From positions 1 to 24,237 of the forward strand of contig WIXG01000731.1 in NCBI GenBank assembly GCA_009869945.1: a stretch of 24,237 bases of DNA, in the 5' to 3' direction. Of the stretch, positions 1 to 12,300 are shown piece after piece. The notes beneath the pieces were generated by a model. It saw only the letters and a program-made list of their open reading frames with translations, made no database searches and was not told where the DNA came from. The position numbers were made by a program, and so were the translations under genes. Source of the stretch: Mesaphorura yosii. Its lineage: Eukaryota > Arthropoda > Collembola > Poduromorpha > Tullbergiidae. Position 1 is the stretch's first letter, and the number at the start of each line of letters is the position of its first letter.

Positions 1-28
1 GCTCCAACTAAAAAATAGAAAGCACCAA

Positions 29-226
29 TCAATTAACTATTAACTGCCTGTCATTATTCGAAGACAACTGCTGTTTCAACATACCCACGATGAAGTCATA
101 TGTTTTGATGGAAGGGACATTGAAAACTCGCCACCGGTCGGGCACAGAGCGTCCCGTTCTATGTATAATAACAATGATTCTGGAGTTGGATAGCTTTTTA
201 TTGCCTCGTGTCGCCTGTCGACGCAT
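29..226 (-). CDS. Candidate partial exon, weakly doublecortin-like
   Basis: An open stretch of 65 codons reads leftward from an ATG at 224-226 to a stop at 29. The segment IIVIIHRTGR, then FNVPSIKTYDFIV, resembles the pattern of a doublecortin (DCX) domain: a beta strand, a basic Arg-x-Gly turn, then an Asn-Pro/Lys-Thr strand leading into a helix. A possible splice donor, GTATGT, starts at position 84 and would end the exon after about 47 codons, with the gene continuing off the left edge. If so, this is a first coding exon divergent from the potassium channel gene. DCX proteins bind microtubules or tubulin. The resemblance is by eye only and the stretch is short, so it could be a chance open frame. 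Confidence 0.3.
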   Translation of the reverse strand: MRRQATRGNKKLSNSRIIVIIHRTGRSVPDRWRVFNVPSIKTYDFIVGMLKQQLSSNNDRQLIVN

Positions 227-540
227 GACTACTTGAGACGGGGGTAGTTGACCAATTAAAATTACAAATTCATTGTGAACTTCACTCTTGTTGGCTGGAC
301 TTTCTGGGCTTCGTGCTCCAGCAGCGTTCGAGTTTGTGTTTCGTGTCCGTCGTGATTGATATGATTATTCATTTCAGTTTTCTACCGTCATTGAGTGACA
401 GATTAGGCTAATTGTCGGCTAATTAGCGTTACAGCGTTGCTCAATTTGCTGCTTGCTGCTCGCTCAAGTGTTGTGCGAGTCGAAATTGAAGAGACATTGC
501 GTTGATACCACCTGTCCGATGCCCTCCTCACAAACAAGTC

Positions 541-554
541 ATTTAGCGCTAAAT
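541..554. repeat. Perfect 14-bp palindrome
   Basis: The half-site ATTTAGC is followed directly by its reverse complement GCTAAAT. It lies 22 bp left of a second palindrome and about 1.06 kb upstream of the Kir start codon. A dimeric transcription-factor site is possible, but function is not shown. Confidence 0.5.
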
Positions 555-576
555 TACTGTAAGTGCATGAAATATC

Positions 577-598
577 TTCTTAATTAGCTAATTAAGAA
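577..598. repeat. Perfect 22-bp palindrome with two TAATTA cores
   Basis: The half-site TTCTTAATTAG is followed by its exact reverse complement. It contains two TAATTA homeodomain core sites separated by GC. Paired-class homeodomains are known to bind such inverted TAAT sites as dimers. Use here is inferred only. Confidence 0.55.
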
Positions 599-1615
599 AT
601 TGAATGAATGAAATATGATTTCGATTTCAACAGCGTTCGGCGATAATGGCAAATCGCAATCTCAATGCCAATTATTTTTGGTCCAGTGGCTCCAGAGTTT
701 AAAATTGAACTGTTTGAAATTGAGTTGAATCTTCTTCAACTCTGAAATCTGTTAGGTTCTGCTTCTGTTGTACGCTTGTAAAGCAAAAAGTGGATGAACG
801 AATTGTCGCAACGTGCGTACACACAGAAATCAGTTAATGATTCATTGATTTCACTCATTTCACGCACTCGTCAGCGTCTGCCGTCTGCGCTGCGCCGTGC
901 TTGCCTTAATCAGCCATATCTCATTCACTGATAAGAATGGCTCGGCTTGCTGGTGCCCTGCATTGCGTCGGCATTCCAGCATTACTATGTGGTAGTAGTG
1001 GTAGTTCGATTACCAGTATAACGTTCCGTTGTAATCACATGCTAACGAGCACGAGGTTAATACTCAACCAAGTAGTCTGACCTGAACCGGACCAGCAACA
1101 TTCACGGATCAACCCTTCAACCCTTTTACCCTCTCTGCCTGAATGCGTCAGCATTAGCATTCAGAATTCAACATCGTATACGTATAATGTTTACGTGTGC
1201 ATGCCTTCTTTTCCGTCCTGTAAATAAAATACTACAACATACAGGACTTAAAACATTTAAAAACACTGATAACGCACGACTTCTATTCTCGATCTGAGTT
1301 TGTATCACCGCATAAATTAACTCGCAGTCGTAATATGTGAATAACCTCGAACGCAAACGCTACTGCTGCCGGTGCATTGGCTCATGAATAATGTGCTGAA
1401 GAAGCAACTCGCAGCTGATCGTGAGCAATAAATTAGCAGTGATGTGGTTAGAGCCGAACCCAATTAATTCAAGTAATCGACAGATTCGTGACCGCAGAAG
1501 ACAAGAAAGAAGGACGAAAGTGGAGGAATGTTAAGCAAGTATTAAGTTGTAAAGTTTTGGTTCGGTGTATTGCATTAAAGGCATAAAGCGACTAGACTGG
1601 ACTCATAGTCGAAGA

Positions 1616-3063
1616 ATGGATTCCACAATTAACTACAAAAAACTCGAGAACGAGGAATCACATATATTTGAAAGTGATCATGATCACGAAGGGGCCGCCG
1701 ATCATGACTCGTCACCGTCACCGCCACCACTTATCACGATCGAGCAACCTGAACCACGGCCACGACAGCAACAGCAACTGGAAACACCCGAAGAACGATC
1801 GACGTCACAATTCCAGCCTCACTGGTTGTTTTCTTCTGATGAAGACGCACTGGGAACGCCAGCAGCCGTGCCCGTGCCCCGCCACCCTACACAGAAGAAA
1901 CCGTCGTATGGCTCCTGTTCCTCGTCTTCTCGATCTACGAATGATTCGTCAACAATGTAGGTTTCTTTTGACGCGAAATCGCCAATCGCCAATCGTGATA
2001 TTAGATCCATTGACCAACTTTGTTTCTGCTGCATTTTCTTAGTGGCGGACGAACCTTTTCCAAGAAAGGCTTTTCCAATCTCATTCCCGTCAACCTGGAC
2101 CGCAAAGACTGGCCGTTCTATCGGGATATTTTCACAACGCTCCTGGATGTTCGGTGGCGTTGGCTCCTTTGCGCCTTCTGCCTTATTTATTTCATGTCGT
2201 GGCTCTTCTTCGCCTGTCTCTGGTACTCGATCGTCCTCCTCCACGGAGACATTGACGAGTCGCAGCATCCCGAGCATGTGCCCTGCATTACGAACATGAA
2301 AGACTTCACGTCGACATTCCTGTTCAGTGTCGAGACGCAGCACACGACGGGCTACGGCTTCTACCACCTCACCGAGCAGTGCCCGATCGCAATAATCACC
2401 TTCTGCGCCCAGTCCATCATCGGAGTGATTATCGAGGGGCTCATGGTCGGCCTCGTTTTTGTCAAGATGGCACGAGCCAAGAAACGGTCCGCGACTCTGC
2501 TCTTTAGCCGCCACGCCGTTATCAGCCAGCGTGACGGGCAGCTGTGTTTCATGTTCAGAGTCGCAGACATGCGCAATAAATCACATCTGCTCGAGGCTCG
2601 AGTCCGGGCTCAGCTGATTGGGCGTCGTGTGACTGCGGAGGGCGAGGAAATCAATTTCGGGCAGCAGGAGCTGGAAGTGTCTGGCGACGGAGAGCGCTAC
2701 AATCAAGTTCTTCTCTTTTGGCCCACAACCATCATCCACCGCATAACTCCGGCGTCTCCGCTCTACCGCCTAAGGCCGGAAGATCTGACATTCGAGAACA
2801 AACGCTTCGAAATCATCGTCGTGCTGGAGGGCATCGTCGAGACGACGGGGCTCGTGACCCAGGCGAGATCGTCGTACCTACCGACGGAGATTCTGTGGGG
2901 CCACCGCTTCAAAAACATTGGCTTCACGGGCAAGACGAAGAACGGAAACCGGATTGTAGACTACTCCGTCTTCCACGAGACGGTCGACGTGCCGGCGACC
3001 CCTCGACTCAGCGCCTGGCAGCTGGATAGCGAGCGAAAGGCGAAAAACAAAGCAATTATTTAA
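1616..3063 (+). CDS. Inward-rectifier potassium channel (Kir/Irk family)
   Basis: Two exons, 1616-1956 and 2043-3063, flank an 86-bp GT..AG intron (1957-2042) in phase 2, giving 453 residues. Residues 1-113 are a variable, acidic, Pro/Gln-rich cytoplasmic tail. The Kir core follows: slide helix, TM1 (about 154-180), pore loop with filter TTGYG (215-219), TM2 (about 230-254), the basic PIP2-contact stretch KMARAKKR (255-262) and the cytoplasmic beta-sandwich with the G-loop (VETTGLVTQARSSYL region). The conserved pair of pore cysteines is present at 195 and 227. Such tetrameric plasma-membrane channels set resting potential and move K+ in epithelia. The family's usual filter is TIGYG, so the second Thr is unusual. 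TM2 has Glu245 where strong rectifiers carry Asp, which fits polyamine block. The start at 1616 is the only ATG in this frame upstream of the core. A variant poly(A) signal lies at 3165. Confidence 0.95.
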
Positions 3064-3164
3064 AGCCTGAGCTCTTTTTGCGCTTCTATTTTTACATTTT
3101 AACGAACTGCATGCTGGAATTTTTTAGCCTATAATCATTGTGTAACATAAAACTAAAGATTTTA

Positions 3165-3170
3165 ATTAAA
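3165..3170 (+). terminator. Probable poly(A) signal of the Kir gene (ATTAAA)
   Basis: ATTAAA about 100 bp downstream of the Kir stop codon. No AATAAA occurs on this strand before the tail of the convergent PKS gene. ATTAAA is the commonest variant of the animal polyadenylation hexamer. Confidence 0.4.
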
Positions 3171-3236
3171 AATGTCAGAGATCAGACGTCAGATGCCAGA
3201 AGTCAAACGACGCGACGCAATTCTGCATTTATGTTG

Positions 3237-3242
3237 TTTATT
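3237..3242 (-). terminator. Poly(A) signal of the glycogenin-PKS gene (AATAAA)
   Basis: A canonical AATAAA on the minus strand about 110 bp past the PKS stop codon at 3353-3355. Cleavage would be expected near 3215-3225. That leaves only tens of bases between this transcript's end and the end of the convergent Kir transcript. Confidence 0.6.
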
Positions 3243-3352
3243 TGTCTAATTTTACCAGCTACAACTACGAGTAAGATCCAAATTAATTACCGATTACGTA
3301 AGATTTCTAAAAATTCCCAACTGTGCCTATTTGTGTCTTGTGTATTTACACT

Positions 3353-6300
3353 TCACTGCTGAAAGTAGTAATCCAGATGCTTGTTGATAACATCCGTCGC
3401 TTTCAGGGCCAACGGCTGCAGGCTCCTCGGCTCCAGATTCCGACCCATTTTGTCGCTGATCCGGTTCGCCTGCACTTGCGGGCCATCTCCGCTTCCTCGG
3501 CGCGCAAAGAGCGGGTGATTCTGGCGACCGCGGAGCTGGCCGCTCTCGTCGTCTTCGTACAGCCAGCGGAATGCTTCCAGCGTATTCTCGGTTTCTTCTC
3601 CACCTTCCCCCGAGCCCCCGTCGCTACCACCGACGCTTGCAAACACTTCGTTCCTCCATTGCGCCATGGGCAGAAACTCGCACTCGATTCCCCGCTCCGC
3701 CATGACCTCCTCCATGACGAGCTGCGTCACGGCCGTCTCCGTCGTCATGTTGTACACGCCGTCCTCAGCGGTGCTGCTCAGGAGTAGCTCAAGCGTCAGC
3801 TCCGCAGCGACGTCGACGGGCACGAGCGTGATCCCGTTCGTGTTGTCCATGTACGGGAATTTCCGGAAGCGGACGCACGTCGTGAGCATGTTCCAACCGT
3901 GGTTGAAGTTGTTGTCCAGCGAGATGAAACCCGTGCGGCTGTGGCCCCAAATGCTCGGGTAGCGAATCACCTTCACGGCGGGAAGCCCAGCACGCACAGC
4001 CTCTCCGAGCAGAATCTCGGCCGCAAACTTCGAGACAGAGTAGCCGTTCTTGAGCAGCTCCGTGTAGTCGTCGAGGGTCGGGAACTGCTCAGTCAGGAGC
4101 CCGTCCTCGGTCACGTTCGTCACGGCGAGGAGGCTGGACGCGTGCACGAAGGATTTGAGTCTCCCACCGGCGAGGACGAAACGGAGCACGTGCAGCATTC
4201 CAAAGACGTTCTGGGCGCGGAGGGAGTCGGGAGACGAGTCGGCGCTGTACGGCTCGATGTGGTTGGATTTGATGGCGCAGTGAATTACGGCGTCCACGCT
4301 TGACGCGAGCGACTCGTACGCGTCCGGCGATGAAAAGCCCAGCTGTTCCCGGCCAACGTTGCCCGTAAAAATGCTTACTCGAGCCGGGTTCAGCATCGAT
4401 GCGTCACCAACCTTAAACTTCACGAACGCGTCTTGAAGCCTCGTCTGGCCTTCCTCTACCGAGGACGCTCGGACAACGCAATGAATCTTCAGCTTGGTTT
4501 TGGTCAGCAGCTCGGCGAGAATGTGAGACCCCAAAAAGCCTGTCGCGCCGGTCAACAGAATTTCCTTAAACTCCTTCGGAGACGGTGCACTCTTTTTCTG
4601 CTCCACGGCCGCCTCGATTCCGGCCCGAATGTCTTCGGGGAGCACGGTGTCCTGCTTCAGAAGCTCAATCACGGGCACGTCGTCCGTGTCGCCCGAGCTG
4701 TTGAGCAGATTCGCGAGATGCGTGCTGAGACTCCTCAGCGTGCGGTTCTCCTGGAGCGCGTTGATCGAGAGCGTCTTGTTGCTGTCCACGAGAATCCCCT
4801 GCAGCCGATTCCGCATTTCCATGGCCATGAGCGAGTCGACTCCGAGCTCCGTAAAGTTCTGGTCCGGGTCGATGACGTCGGACGGAGCGAGCCGGAGCGT
4901 CTGCTTCAGAATCTGCTCCAAGTAGTCTTGGATCTTGGTCTGCTTCTCCTCCGGCGAGCAGTTTCTGATTTCCTCGGCGAGTTTTGCGTACGCTGCCGCG
5001 GCGTCAGCGCTCCCGCCCGCCCCGCTGCTGGATTTCAGGTCGCCCAGGAAGGAACCCAGATTCAGAAACTGTTGCACGATCGTCCAGTCCGGGACGTCGA
5101 GCACGCAGGCTTGTGTGTAATTCTGCAGCATGAATTTCTCCAGGGCGTGGATGCCCTGTGAAGGCGTAAACGCGCGGATGCCGACGAGTCCTTCTTGCCC
5201 GAGTTTCAGAAAGGCGGCCGCGCCCACGTCGCTCCACGCGCCCCAGTTGATTGTGGCGCCCGGGAGTCCCATCGCGACGCGGTAGAACGCGAGCGAGTCG
5301 AGAAAACGCGAGGCAGCGGCGTGCGTCGTCTGGCCCATCATTCCTACGACGGCCACCATCGACGAGAACATGGTAAAGAACTCCAGGTCATAATTCAGTG
5401 TGAGTTTGTGCAGCCACCAGGCGCCGTACACTTTTGGGTGGAATACTGAGTTGAATTTCTCCCAACTCTGATTCTGGACGAGCGCATCAGCGAGGACGCC
5501 GGAAGCGAGGAAGATTCCACGGAGAGGCGGCATGCCAGACGACTTGATTTTGTCAAGTAGCGCCACACACTGGTCGTAGTGTCCCACATCGGTTTGGGAT
5601 GTAACGATTTCGCAGCCGGTGGAAGCGGCCAGTTGGTCCAAGAACGCCTGCAGCTGAGGTCCAGGCGGGTTTCTGCCCGCGAGAACGATGTGCTTGGCGC
5701 CTGTCCCGCTCATCCACTTAGTCACCTCGACTCCAAGGCCGCCCAGCCCCCCTGTGATCAAGTACGTCGACTCCGGATCGAAGAACGTGTGCTTCAGGAG
5801 GAGCCGCCCGCCCGCCGCTGGCGAGTTGATGTCCACCGTCGGCATTTTGATGACAATCTTGCCAATGTGCTTCGCCTCTTGGAAGTAGTAGAACGCGTCT
5901 CGGAGCCGCTCCAGTGCAAAGACGGTAAAGGGCAGCGGCTTGTAAGCCTCGGACTCGAAATTCGCGTTAAGGTCTCCGAACGTCTGCTGAATCACCTCGA
6001 CATTCGACTCGTCAGCTGACGCGAGGTCGACAACGTAGTAACGCACGTCCGGCCGGAGCTTGGCGACATCGTCATTCTTCCAGATGTTGAGTTTCCCGAT
6101 CTCGATGAACTGGGCTCCCTTGGCGCAGCAGTCGAGGGTCGTCTCCTTGAAACCGGGGCTCGTGAGCGAGTTGATGACGAGCGTCACTCCGGCGCCGTGC
6201 GTGTCCTTCAGGATTGCGGGGCCATAGTCGAGACTCCGTGAGTTGTACACGTGCTCGATTCCCAGCTGCTGGCGGAGGTACGCCCGTTTTCGCTTGCTGC

Positions 6301-9300
6301 CTGCAGTCGCGTAGATCGTCGCTCCGATCTGCTTGACGATTTGGATCGCCGAAAGCCCTACGCCGCCGGTCGCGACGTGGATAAGGACACGGTCTTTCGG
6401 GGTCAGCTTCCCCAGCCCGATGAGGCAATAGTAACTGGTGAGGAAGACGACGGGGAGCGTCGCTGCTCCGGTGAAGGTCATCAATTTGGGCTTGCGCATC
6501 AGGAGTGCTTCGTGGACGATCGTGTGCGATTTGAGCCCGCCCGTCGTCGTCAGCCCAAACACTTCGTCACCTACCTTCAGGCGCGACACCTGCTCGCCGA
6601 CGGATACGACGACGCCCGAGATGTCACCGCCCACGTCGTACCCGCCATCGCCCCCCGGTTTGACGTAGTGCTCGAAGCCAGGCGGCTTCAGGACGCAGAG
6701 CAGGTCGCGGAAATTGAGCCCGACTGCTCGAATCGCGACTTCGACGTGCTTCTCGTTGGAAATGACCGACCTGCTAACTTCTGGCCCGACTTGAATATCG
6801 GAGAACGAGCCAGAGACCGGGTTGATGAACGCAAAGCGTTCCGTGTTGATTGGCAGCGGGAGCGGCGGCGCAGGTTTGTCCATCGGCGCCAATCGATGAA
6901 CGTATTTCTTCCCACCGCGAATAACGACAAACTTGTCAGCGTTGGTTTGCGATGCGTTGTTGATCACGTTGGGTGTGCTCCAGAACTGAGCGCAGATTTC
7001 GTCCACAGTCCCGTCGTCCACTGCGGGGCTTTTGTCCAGGCCGTCGAGGTCGAGGTCCTGATCCACGTCGATGATGCAGCAGCTGAAATCACGGCACTCG
7101 TTGATGAAAGAGCGGAACGCGCCCCACGCCGTGGCGTTGGCCGGGTTGCCCACGCTCTGGTCGCCCAAGTAATGAATTCCTTTGGCAAGCACGACAACTT
7201 TCGGCTTGAGCTTCTGACTCGTAGCAGTAGCAGCTCCACTTCCGCCTGATGCTGCCGGCGTGTTGAACGAGGCGGACGCCAGATTCTGCAGGAAATGCAA
7301 GAGGCCTCCGATTTTGAAGCGTTCAATCTCTACAATTTGATCCAGGTCGCGGTCGTCGTCCAGGCAGAGGTACACAACGCCTTCGATGGTCAGCGGTGCG
7401 CTGAGAATGGACTCAAACGTCTGCTGGAATTGTTCCACGCTCTCAAAGTCTAGTGTATATTCGTTTTGGTTGTCACGCCTCATGGCAGTTGCTCCAGGTG
7501 TCGGTTTGACGTAAATCAGGTTTCGATTCATTGCTTGCAACCTGGCGCAGACCTTCTGGCTCAGCTTCGTCGGGCTACCGCAGAAAATCCAAGTCTTCAT
7601 GCCGGCTGTCGTGCTGAGCGGCGGCTCCAAAGCAGCCATGGCCATTGCCGGCGCCCTCCCAAAAATCATTCCCACGTCGGAGTTCTCATCCGTCTGGACG
7701 ACGTTCACGTTCGTGAAGCCGCAGCGCCCGAGAACGGAGGACCACTCTTTGCTCGTCACAATCGGGGAGCTCGTCCGAAAGTCGTTGAACCGCCACCAGC
7801 CCTCCAGCATCGCGAACGAGACTTTTATGAAGTGACGGGTCTCGAGCTGCTCCGTGATCATAATGGCCCCATGCGGCCGGAGTAGCGTGCGAATATGGCG
7901 GAGTGTCGTATCCAGATTGGCTGTTGCATGGAGCACCTGCATCGCGAGTACAATGTCGTAGTCCTGCGGGCAGAAGCCTTGCGCCAGCGGATCCTGCTCG
8001 AGATTGAGAATTCCGTACTGCATGTGCGCAGTCCCAAACTGCTCCTGAGCCCTGTCCAGAAACTGATGCGAAATGTCGGTGAATGTGTACTGGTACTTGA
8101 CGCCCGTCTCCTGCAGGAGTTTGATGAGCTTCCCCGATGTGGCGCCCGTTCCCGCGCCGACTTCGAGGATTCTGAGAATATTGGTACTGTTGAAGGTCGA
8201 TGCAGTCGCCGGTGTTCCGACCATTCCGGCTGCTGCTTCGCCTGCGTCCTTTTCCTTCTCCTTCGGAGGCATGAGTTTTGCGACGAGATCTGCAAAAGAC
8301 GCGACTACGACGTCCGATTGAATTGTGTACGTTTCGGATTCCTGATAAAATCGCGATGCGCCAACTTTCGATGTGTCTGAGGGGAAGAGGACAGAGAGCG
8401 CGGATGTTTTCCCCTTCACAATGGACGTCAGCTGCTCCGAGCAATGTAGCGAGAACTCGTAGAATTTTATGTCACGCGTGAGAAGCGATGGAATCTGTTC
8501 TCGCAGTTTGAGGATTGCCTCCTGGCACTCGGAGATGGTTGGAATCGGGCGAAGAATGCGGTGCGCACGTTCTCCGAGCTCGATGTAGCCTTCTTCAGCA
8601 AGGGCGGCCATGAACGAGTAATGGATCCGTGTGTCTTTCAGCTGCTCACCTAGACTTGCCTTCCACATGTCGTATGTCACGGTCGCGCCGACTTGCTGAG
8701 TCACCGCTGGCCAGGGCCATCCACACTCTTGGATGCACTTGACGATGTAGTAAAAACACATCAGATTCGTCTGCCTCCGGCCGACGTCGGTGGAATCGCC
8801 AGCCGTCAGAGCGTAGTATTCCTGAACCTTAGCAGCTGTCTGCTCGGACTCAATCGTCACATTCTGGAGTGTGGTGGCCAAATCGTGTCGGTGTTGAGTG
8901 ACGCCGAGTCGCGGTGCCCAGTTTTCCTGGTAAAAGTCCGGCACGGGCACGGACTCGGCACGAATGGCCCGGATGAAGGAGTCCACGCTGACTTTGATCA
9001 GTTCCAAGCCCTCCAACACAGCGAGCACGGCTCCCGTCTCGTCGTACAGGCAAATCACGCCGTTGGATCCCCCATCGTCGTCGCTGCTGCCGAGAGAGCC
9101 CGAGTACAAGTAAACTGTCTGCGTGGCCGGGACTCGGCCCATCCACGTAAACTTGCGGATGCTCAGCGGAAGTCGGAGCCAATGGTCGTCCTTTGCGAGC
9201 GTTCCGTTCAAAATGGTGCCGAATGCGAATGTCTGGAACATGGCGTCGATCACAATCGGGTGGCAAATGTAGTCCGAGTCGCCTGGGTTGCCTGCGCTCG

Positions 9301-12300
9301 TGTTGTTGTTGCTGTCGGAGTTCGTTGGCGGAGCACTCGGAAGCTGGACCATCGTCAGCACTTCTGTAGCGCTCGTCCAAGCCGCGACGATGCTCTGGAA
9401 CTTGGGCCCAAATTCGATTCCTTTGTCAGCCAGCGCCTCGTACACCGGCCCAATCGACTCCTTTGCTGTGAGCCGCGACTTGATCTGCTCAATATTCATC
9501 GTCCCTTCGTAAGATTTTGAACCCGAGCCGCCAGGTACCTGCACGGCGACGGGCAGAAACGTGGCGGTCGCATGACGTTTCCAGTTGTCAAACTGCCCAG
9601 CGACGAGTGGCCGATGGAAACTGATGGCGTAATGCAGAGCAGCAGCCGATGTGTTTCCTTCTTCTGGTTTGACGCAGGAGACGACCGTCTGCATCTGGAT
9701 CCCTTTCTTGGCCTCCACCTCCAAAGCCGCCTCAATGCTGAGATTCTGCACGGTGAGAGGAATCGCCACTGAGCTTGACGTCGGTCCAAGCAGCTCTTTG
9801 CCCACTGCCAAGGCAGCTTCTAAGTACACGGCGCCGGGAAGGATGATTTTGCCTCCGACTTTGTGGTCAACGACGTACGGTAGCGTCGCTGTCGAAATGG
9901 ACTGGCAATACACGGTTTCAGGGAGGGGTGACGGGATTTGACGCCCAAGCACGGGGTGACACAGCTTCGTGTTCAGGCTCAGGCCGCCGGCACGAGCTCC
10001 GCTTCCTCCGTATAGATCTCCAAAGTCGCCGTCCTCATCCTCATTCTCATTTTGGTTGTACCAGTACTTTTGGCGGTCGAAGGCGTACGTGGGCAGCGCC
10101 AGTTTCTTCGTCGTGCCTCGGTAAGGAGCGAACCATCGGCTCCAGTCCAGGTCCACGCCACCGATGTACAGCCGAGCGACGGTGGCGAGCATGATGCTCC
10201 AGTCGGTGTCATTTGCCACACGCCGGAGCGATGGACAGTACAGCAAATCGTCCGTGCTGCGTTTTCCGTCAAAGTTAGCCATTGCCAGACCAAGAAGAAT
10301 CGGTTGTGGGCCAATTTCAAGTAGAATATTGCAGGTGATGTTTGGGCCGCTGCCGAGGACGCGAATCGCATCGGAAAATCGCACTGTGTGACGCAGATGT
10401 TCGGTCCAGTAAGCAGTATTCAGCAATTCGTCCATCTCCATCACTTTGGCCTTCGTTCCCGAGATGAACATGCAATTCAGCGATGATGCTGAGCGTGAGG
10501 CTTCGAGAGCCTGCTTCACGGCGTTCTCAAATGCGGGCAGAATGGAGTCTATTGCCCGAGAATGGAAAGCGTGAGAAGACGCAAGTTTCTGGCATTTAAC
10601 GTGGTTGTTGACGCAGTACTCTTCAAGCGCAGCGATGGTCTCCTTCGTGCTGGATACGACGACTTCTGCCTGGGAATTGACGGCGGCCACGTCGACCCAG
10701 CAGCCTTTGCCAGGAGCGGTGGCCTGGAAGGACTTCAGGAGCGATTTCACTTTGTCGTTGCTGCACTTCATGACAAGCATGCAACTCTCTGGCAAGGCGT
10801 TGACGAGGCGCGATCGTTCGATGACGAGCATCATCGCCTGCTCCAGGCTGAAAACTCCGGCGGCGACGGCGGCCGCAAACTCGCCAACACTGTGTCCAAG
10901 CACATAGTCGGGGCACACGCCGAGCGCGGCCCAATGCTTCAGAAGGCAATACTGCACGCAGAAGATGGCTGGCTGACAAAAGATGGTGCTCGCCAGCCGG
11001 GACTCATCTTGCCAAATCACGTCGGCCAGACTTGTCCCAAGCCGCTCGTGGAAGAGCGCACTGCACTGCTGAAAAGCGGCTGCGAACGGGGCAGATGTCT
11101 TTTGCAGATTCTGCCCCATTCCGACGTACTGACAGCCTTGTCCAGTGAAGAGGAATCCAATTTTGGGTTTGACGGTCGGTGTTTTTCCGCTCAAGTAGTC
11201 TTGCTTCTGAAAACTGGCGACCGCGCCTTGCAGATCTTTTGCAGTGACGGCTATTCGGTGCGAAAAATTGTGTGCTCGACAGGCGTTTGTGGTGTATGCG
11301 AGGTCGAGGAGCGAAGTAGTCGGATTTCCGGTCAAATAAGCCAAGTATTTGCTGGCCAGCTCCTGCAACGAGTCTTGAGACTTGGCGGAGAGCGTTATCA
11401 GTTGCGGCACCTGCGCACTGGCCTTCGCCTCATTTGTAATCGCCATCGTGCTCGGTTTCGGAGGCGGTTCCTGCAGAATCACGTGCACATTCGTGCCACT
11501 CATGCTGAACGAGCTTACAGCAGCCAGTCGGGTCGCTGTGCTCGGTGGCGGCACCCAATCAGTGAGCTTCGACGGAATGACGGCAGGAATGACACCCAAG
11601 TCGATGTGTGGGTTCAGCGTCTTGAGGTTCAAATGCGGTGGAATTTTTCGATGTTGAATGGCCAGTATTGTCTTGATGAGCCCAGCGATTCCTGCCGCCG
11701 ACTCGGCGTGTCCGATGTTGGTCTTGACAGACGCGATGTGGAGGGGTCGATCTCTGTCACGGCCTTCGGAGTACACACGAGACAGTGCGTACATTTCGAT
11801 TGGGTCACCCACAGCCGTGCCTGTCCCATGTGCCTCGACGTACGAAACTTCCCTCGCCAGCACTCCGGCGTTCTTCAGCGCCTGACGAAATACTTTCTCC
11901 TGAGACGCCGCATTCGGTGTTCCAAAACTCGTGCCCGCCCCGTCGTTATTCAGAGCCGAGCCCCGAATGACAGTGAGGATGTTATCTCCATCGCGCAGGG
12001 CGTCGGGCGTCCGCTTCAGAATCAGCGCGCCGCATCCTTCAGCACGCACAAATCCGTCTGCGCTCTCGTCAAACGTCTTGCATCGGTAATCTTTCGAGAG
12101 CACAATCGTCTTCGTGTCCATCGTCAGCGGTTTTGCGACCCCGAGCGTCAGATTCACTCCGCTCGAGATGGCCAACGAAATCTCGCCACGGCGAAGCGAG
12201 TCGCAGGCGAGGTGGAGTGCGGAGAGCGACGAAGAGCATCCAGACTCCACGGCGATGTTGGGACCGAGCAGCCCAAGAAAGTATGAGATTCGGGAACTCG

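Larger units (their letters stand above)
227..1615. other. Intergenic region upstream of the Kir gene
   Basis: About 1.4 kb, AT-rich, with stop codons scattered in all frames and no convincing exon. It contains two perfect palindromes (541-554 and 577-598, listed separately) and many TAATTA or AATTAG homeodomain-type cores. It probably holds the promoter and any 5' untranslated exon of the Kir gene. I saw no clear TATA box just upstream of the Kir start codon. Confidence 0.6.

Noticed and set aside
1819..2514. 231-codon minus-strand open frame over the Kir gene
   Set aside because: It is the antisense shadow of a well-supported Kir channel that spans the Kir intron, with no family resemblance.
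10562..12286. 574-codon open frame on the plus strand inside the PKS
   Set aside because: It is antisense to intact KS and AT domains, shows no recognisable domain and is rich in Arg/His/Leu as expected of a complementary-strand shadow. The same applies to the other long plus-strand frames between 3323 and 12933.
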